35,814 bases of DNA, taken from assembly GCA_020025715.1 (NCBI GenBank), contig JAHHRQ010000012.1, forward strand, positions 1 through 35,814, given 5' to 3'. This DNA comes from Oscillospiraceae bacterium (GTDB lineage Bacteria > Bacillota > Clostridia > Oscillospirales > Oscillospiraceae). A program made the translations under genes and the position numbers. The first letter of the stretch is position 1. Every line of letters begins with the position of its first letter. This document shows, one piece after another, positions 31,979 to 35,814 of the stretch. Below the pieces are notes generated by a model, which saw only the letters and a program-made list of their open reading frames with translations, had not been told where the DNA came from and made no database searches.

Positions 31979-32974
31979 ATGAAAATTGTTCTTGCAGAAG
32001 TACCATATACTAAAGACAGATATATAGGCGTAGAGCAGGAATGTCTGCCCGAAGGCGCTGAGCTGAAGATTGCCGTGTTCGATGAGCACAGCGACGACAA
32101 CAGTGCATTTTACAAGGAAATCGAAGACGCCGATATTATTATAAACGGATACGTTTATTTCGGCAAAAAAGAGATTGACGCTATGAAAAAATGCAAGGTT
32201 ATCTCTTTCCAGTCAACCGGCTACAATGAAGTAGACTTAAAGTATGCAGAGGAAAAAGGCATTGCAGTCTGCTCCATCTTAGACTACTGCACTCAGGAGA
32301 CTGCAGAGAACACCATGGCAATGATGCTCACTCTTCTCCGCGGCATAAGACGTTATGACAGAAGTGTTCAGGTAGACCACAACTGGGATTATCTGGTTGC
32401 AAAGGACATGCACCTCAAGCGCATTGCCGGACAGACTCTCGGTATTGCAGGCCTCGGCCGCATAGGTCAGTCTGTTGCCAGAAAGGCTCAGGGCTTTGAT
32501 ATGGAAGTTATTGCATACGACCCCTTCCTGCCTCCTGAAATTGCCGAAAAGCTGGGTGTAAAGCTGGTTGATTTTGACACTCTGCTGGCTGAGTCTGACG
32601 TTATTTCCATACATATGAACCTCACCGGTGACAACTATCATATGTTTAATAAGGAAGCATTCAAGAAAATGAAGAAGCACCCCATTATTGTAAATGAAGG
32701 CAGAGGTGCTCTTATATGTGATGATGATATAGTCTGGGCTCTTGATGAGGGACTTATAAAGGGTGCAGCTCTCGATATGCTGGAGAGCGAAAACCCCGAC
32801 CTTACAGACTGCAAGCTGCTTGGCAGAGAGAATGTACTTCTTACTCCCCACTGCGGCTATTATTCAGAGACTTCAGATTATCTTGTTGCAAAGTATTCTA
32901 TGGATAATGCAATTAACTACTATAACGGCGATTATGACAAAGTAAAAGTTTTGCGTAATAATGTCCTTAAATAA
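31979..32974 (+). CDS. D-isomer-specific 2-hydroxyacid dehydrogenase
   Basis: This 331-residue NAD-dependent enzyme interconverts 2-oxoacids and (R)-2-hydroxyacids. The nucleotide fold is marked by GLGRIG (158-163) and Asp181 at the end of the second strand, which favours NADH. The catalytic set Arg242 (NEGRGAL), Glu at about 271 and His291 (LTPHCGYYS) is visible. GGAGG precedes the ATG, which lies 16 nt after the CoA-transferase, so both are co-expressed. It is the last gene of the plus-strand cluster and a terminator follows. Enzymes of this family include D-lactate, 2-hydroxyisocaproate and phenyllactate dehydrogenases. Confidence 0.93.
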   Translation: MKIVLAEVPYTKDRYIGVEQECLPEGAELKIAVFDEHSDDNSAFYKEIEDADIIINGYVYFGKKEIDAMKKCKVISFQSTGYNEVDLKYAEEKGIAVCSILDYCTQETAENTMAMMLTLLRGIRRYDRSVQVDHNWDYLVAKDMHLKRIAGQTLGIAGLGRIGQSVARKAQGFDMEVIAYDPFLPPEIAEKLGVKLVDFDTLLAESDVISIHMNLTGDNYHMFNKEAFKKMKKHPIIVNEGRGALICDDDIVWALDEGLIKGAALDMLESENPDLTDCKLLGRENVLLTPHCGYYSETSDYLVAKYSMDNAINYYNGDYDKVKVLRNNVLK

Positions 32975-32996
32975 TTAGCTCTATACTCACTCCATG

Positions 32997-33039
32997 AAAG
33001 CGACCGGGAATAAGATACCAGCTTATTCACGGCCGCTTT
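32997..33039 (+). terminator. Terminator of the OFOR-2 cluster
   Basis: An 18-position stem with two mismatches (AAAGCGACCG... with ...GGCCGCTTT) and a short T-run. It follows the dehydrogenase by 22 nt. Confidence 0.7.
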
Positions 33040-33048
33040 TGTTATAAA

Positions 33049-33081
33049 AAAATGAACTGCCCGTAAAGAGCAGTTCATTTT
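33049..33081 (-). terminator. Terminator of the SDR gene
   Basis: AAAATGAACTGC pairs perfectly with its inverse at 33070-33081; on the minus strand a T-run follows. Confidence 0.8.
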
Positions 33082-33118
33082 AGGTTTTAGCTTTAAGCTG
33101 TGGAATCTTTAATGTAAA

Positions 33119-33916
33119 TCAGCGCTTGTTGTTCATTAACAGCATATCGCCGTAAACGGGGGATGCAATGCCGAAGCCGCCGGTAACTGCGGTGACCTGA
33201 CCGGTGGTGAAGGGAGCCTCTGCGTAGTAGAGGACTGCATCTGCAATCTCCTCGGGAGTTGCCATGCGGCGGATAGGTGTATGCTTGAGGAAGAACTCCT
33301 GGAAGGCAGGAGTGAGGTTATTCTTAACAGCCTCAGTTGCGGTCATACCGGGGCAGACAACGTTGCAGGTGATGTTGTACTTTGCAGCGTGAATAGCAAT
33401 CATCTTGCTGAGGTGGATGATTGCAGCCTTGGAAGTACCGTATGCAACCTGGCTTGTATCAGTGACGATACCTGCAACAGAGCCGATGTTGATGATGCAG
33501 CCGGATTTCTGCTTTGCCATTGCCTTCTTGATTGCGCGCTGGCTGGCGAGGAATACGGTGGCGAGATGAGCATCCACATACTTGGTGAACTCCTCGTACT
33601 TGGTGTTCATGAAGTCAAGGTCATTAACGGGGCTGGTGCCGCCGAAGTTGTTGACCAGAATGTCCAGACGTCCCTCAGCTGTGATAACGGTATCGATCAT
33701 ATTAACGATGCTGTCGTTGTCGTATGCTTCAAAGTAAACGGTCTTTACATTGCAGCCCTGCTCATTGAGAGCGGCGGCCTTCTGATTGCCCACTTCCAGA
33801 TTGCGGCAGGCCATGTAAACAACTGCGCCCTTCTTTGCAAGAGCTTCAACACATGCGTAACCTATACCTCTGGTGGAGGCGGTAACAACTGCTATTTTAC
33901 CTTTAACACTTTCCAT
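33119..33916 (-). CDS. Short-chain dehydrogenase/reductase (SDR)
   Basis: This 265-residue classical SDR has TASTRGIG (12-19) for the dinucleotide, NNFGG (89-93), and the catalytic Ser146, Tyr159 and Lys163 (YGTSK). The start is set at 33916 (MESVKGKIA), where GGAG lies 9 nt upstream; the ATG at 33931 lies on the ribosome site itself. It is downstream of a family III CoA-transferase on the same strand, separated by an 11-bp hairpin. Plausible substrates are a hydroxyacyl-CoA or hydroxyacid, but many SDRs of this size act on sugars or alcohols. Confidence 0.93.
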   Translation of the reverse strand: MESVKGKIAVVTASTRGIGYACVEALAKKGAVVYMACRNLEVGNQKAAALNEQGCNVKTVYFEAYDNDSIVNMIDTVITAEGRLDILVNNFGGTSPVNDLDFMNTKYEEFTKYVDAHLATVFLASQRAIKKAMAKQKSGCIINIGSVAGIVTDTSQVAYGTSKAAIIHLSKMIAIHAAKYNITCNVVCPGMTATEAVKNNLTPAFQEFFLKHTPIRRMATPEEIADAVLYYAEAPFTTGQVTAVTGGFGIASPVYGDMLLMNNKR

Positions 33917-33954
33917 TTTAATAATCTCCATTCATATGTAGTTTTATAAAATTT

Positions 33955-33990
33955 ATGTCCGGACAGCCAGACGAACGGTTGTCCGGACAT
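33955..33990 (-). terminator. Hairpin between CoA-transferase and SDR
   Basis: ATGTCCGGACA pairs with 33980-33990 (11 bp). The minus strand continues AAATTTTATA, a poor U-run, so termination is probably partial. Confidence 0.45.
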
Positions 33991-34015
33991 AATATTTTTT
34001 GTTTTTTTAAGCTTC

Positions 34016-35335
34016 TTACTTATCGTTTTTAAACATGCCCATGGCGGTATAAAGCTGATTATATACAGTGCCGGGCTTTGCAATATTGAAGCGGTCGGAC
34101 TTGAACTGGTCGCCCTCGGAGGCAAGCTTCTTTGCCCGCAGCTTATCGATCTGCTCATCGGTGTAGCCGATCTTTTTAAGCTCCTCGCGGGTGTTTTCAC
34201 CGGCTCGGACTATCTTAACCTCCGGAGTACCGGCGTTGCGGAACTGAGCCGGAGGCATGGGAATACCGGTATCGTAGCCCTCGCTGAACTCGTCGCTTGC
34301 TTTCTTGAGGAAGCCTGCATCCCAAGCCTGAGGATCTTTCTGAACATCCTTGAAAGAAGCCACAACATCGAAGGGGATGCGGGTGGAGCTGAGCTTTTCT
34401 ACCCAGTAGTCACGGTCATGGAGTGCAAACTGTTCCTCCAAGAGCGCTGTAATTTCTTTGGTATTTGCAGAGGCTGCAAAGAAGTTGGGCCAGCGTTTGG
34501 GCGCATCTTTCGGCAGATCCATGATCTTACACAAATCAACAATAGTGTTCTCCCAGATAAGACCCATAAGGAATATGTACTTGCCGTCGGCGCATCTGTA
34601 CATCTTGGAGGTGGGGAACACGCCCTCACGGGGAGTAGGGTAGGGGTCACCGTAGGGTGCGGTCATTATAGGCACACCGGCGGTCCAGATAGCGCAGCCG
34701 TAAAGGGAGGAGGTAACTTCCTCGCCCTCGCCGGTGCGGAGCTTCTTAATGTATGCGGCAAGAATTGCCAGTGCAAAGTAAGTTCCGGAGGGAACATCGC
34801 CGTAGCCGAAGAAGGGAATAAAGGGAGTTCCGTCGGCGGTGCAGTCCTGAGCCATACCGCTGCGGCTGGCATATGCAACAGCATCAAAGCCGCCGCGGTT
34901 TGCATCTGCGCCTGCATGACCGTAGCCGGAGGTGCTGGCAACGATGATTCCGGGGTGGAGCTTACTTAATGTATCATAGTCAATGCCCAGCTTCTTTGCG
35001 TCGCCGGGGCGGAGGTGACTTATAACAATATCAGCGGAAGCACAGAGCTTCTGCTGTATTTTTCTGCCTTCGGGAGTCATGGTGTTTATTGCCACGCTCT
35101 TTTTGTTTCCGTTTACAAATTCATAGCAGCAGGGGTCACCGTTTACAACGCCGCGGGCTATACCTGTTCCGCGGATGCGGTCACCGTCTGCGGTAGAGGG
35201 ATTCATACTGTCCACAACTGCGGGCTCGATTTTTATAACCTCTGCGCCCCAGTCAGCCAGAATTCGCCCGGCTATCGGTCCCATAACGAAACTTGCTGTT
35301 TCTACTACACGAACGCCTTCAAGTAAATTGATCAT
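34016..35335 (-). CDS. Second family III CoA-transferase (CaiB/BaiF)
   Basis: This 439-residue enzyme starts MINLLEGVRVVETAS, with GAGGAGG 6 nt upstream of the ATG at 35335; the frame from 35401 adds 22 residues without a ribosome site. Family marks are GAEVIKIE, the nucleotide-like loop around GDAKKLGIDYDTL, and catalytic Asp151 (NRGGFDAVAYA). It is related to, but clearly distinct from, the CoA-transferase at 30736 and is longer by about 30 residues. It is transcribed with the SDR and convergent to the OFOR-2 cluster. The donor and acceptor acids are unknown. Being next to another CoA-transferase and oxoacid enzymes suggests a related acid. Confidence 0.9.
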   Translation of the reverse strand: MINLLEGVRVVETASFVMGPIAGRILADWGAEVIKIEPAVVDSMNPSTADGDRIRGTGIARGVVNGDPCCYEFVNGNKKSVAINTMTPEGRKIQQKLCASADIVISHLRPGDAKKLGIDYDTLSKLHPGIIVASTSGYGHAGADANRGGFDAVAYASRSGMAQDCTADGTPFIPFFGYGDVPSGTYFALAILAAYIKKLRTGEGEEVTSSLYGCAIWTAGVPIMTAPYGDPYPTPREGVFPTSKMYRCADGKYIFLMGLIWENTIVDLCKIMDLPKDAPKRWPNFFAASANTKEITALLEEQFALHDRDYWVEKLSSTRIPFDVVASFKDVQKDPQAWDAGFLKKASDEFSEGYDTGIPMPPAQFRNAGTPEVKIVRAGENTREELKKIGYTDEQIDKLRAKKLASEGDQFKSDRFNIAKPGTVYNQLYTAMGMFKNDK

Positions 35336-35534
35336 GATGTGCCTCCTCAATAAGATTTTATATTTTAGATGCCTGCGTACATGCATTGTATCTTTAATCA
35401 ATGTACTTTATTGTATTTGTAATATGGCGGTTGGGAAAATCGGGTATGCCGAAAATGAATTTAAACGTTTTAACTTTTTTCTTAGTTTAATGGTAACTTA
35501 GAGAGAAGAAAAACTCTGTCAAAAAAAGAATAAA

Positions 35535-35563
35535 CTTATATAAATAAAATGTACAAAAAGTCA
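35535..35563 (-). promoter_or_regulatory. Candidate promoter of the second CoA-transferase
   Basis: On the minus strand TGACTT (35563-35558), 17-nt spacer, TATAAG (35540-35535), giving a leader of about 190 nt. A second full -35 (TTGACA near 35522) lacks a good -10. The 336-bp gap to 35672 otherwise shows only AT-rich sequence. Confidence 0.35.
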
Positions 35564-35671
35564 GATTAAACTGTCAAACCACTAAACCACTTGTGAATTA
35601 TGCACAAAAACTTCGTGCAAATTTTGGATGGGCACAGCTTTTCTTTAAAAAATTATGGGGTGGAGCTGCGC

Positions 35672-35814
35672 TTATTCACAGCCTTTTTTCATTCTCTCTG
35701 CTCCGAAAGGAGTTTTATATTTTGAACCGTAAGCGGAAAGCAGATTTTTACTCTGGGGATTTTTAGCAAAGTATTTTGCCATTAAAATTCCGAACAGCTC
35801 CATAATATAGAAAA
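35672..35814 (-). CDS. Possible C-terminal end of a gene running off the right edge
   Basis: One minus frame is open from the window edge to a TAA at 35674-35672, giving about 46 residues ending KTPFGAERMKKGCE. Content looks protein-like (FYIMELFGILMAKYFAKN, then a basic tail). It could be a partial gene or a small protein starting at the internal ATG, but only about 11 nt of upstream sequence is visible. I do not recognise it. Confidence 0.35.
   Translation of the reverse strand, partial: FYIMELFGILMAKYFAKNPQSKNLLSAYGSKYKTPFGAERMKKGCE

Noticed and set aside
1..35814. CRISPR arrays, insertion sequences and ribosomal RNA
   Set aside because: No regularly spaced repeats, transposase-like genes or rRNA stretches were seen. 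The only inverted sites belong to the recombinase segment.

Overview
The window looks like a chromosomal segment of a spore-forming, anaerobic clostridium, possibly an uncultured Oscillospirales-type gut bacterium. The evidence is a mother-cell sporulation regulator (SpoIIID), two ferredoxin-dependent 2-oxoacid oxidoreductases, family III CoA-transferases, a LarA-type lactate racemase, a SipW/TasA matrix operon, strong Shine-Dalgarno sites and sigma-A promoters. The taxonomy is inferred from gene content and gene style, not from a marker gene.

Layout. (1) 1-2897, minus: sipW, two SipW-dependent TasA/camelysin-like secreted proteins, and the N-terminal half of a Pro/Glu-rich secreted protein that runs off the left edge. 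(2) 2968-5260: two paralogous tyrosine recombinases. The first lies between two identical loxP-like sites (12-bp arms, 5-nt asymmetric spacer) in inverted orientation. This predicts an invertible DNA segment directly upstream of the matrix operon and is the most interesting item here. (3) 5376-9906, minus: a MarR regulator and a heterodimeric ABC exporter. (4) 10310-13072: pyruvate kinase, and a convergent LarA-family racemase. (5) 13460-16895, plus: a P-loop ATPase followed by a four-subunit 2-oxoacid:ferredoxin oxidoreductase (OFOR-1) with strongly biased codons. (6) 17157-17405, minus: spoIIID. (7) 17610-20696, plus: a Crp/Fnr regulator and an SsuABC/NMT1-type ABC importer. (8) 20898-23367, plus: a MATE transporter, a PfkB kinase and tRNA-Ser(UGA). 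(9) 23469-24071, minus: a cyclophilin lipoprotein. (10) 24248-32974: a FadR-type regulator, then MFS transporter, a second complete OFOR (OFOR-2), sodium:solute symporter, family III CoA-transferase and a D-2-hydroxyacid dehydrogenase. (11) 33119-35335, minus: an SDR oxidoreductase and a second family III CoA-transferase. The right edge holds what may be the 3' end of another minus-strand gene.

How the parts may work together. Region 10 reads as a regulated catabolic unit for a 2-oxo or 2-hydroxy acid. Two transporters move acids. OFOR-2 oxidises a 2-oxoacid to an acyl-CoA plus reduced ferredoxin. The dehydrogenase interconverts 2-oxoacid and (R)-2-hydroxyacid, and the CoA-transferase passes CoA between acids. 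No dehydratase, activator or electron-transfer flavoprotein is visible, so the end product is open. Two dyads of the form ATTGG-N5-CCAAT lie between the FadR-type gene and the MFS gene and are probable operators.

The matrix operon may be phase-variable. The invertible segment carries overlapping, oppositely directed promoter candidates, so its orientation should change what is transcribed into sipW. Which orientation is ON cannot be settled from the sequence alone.
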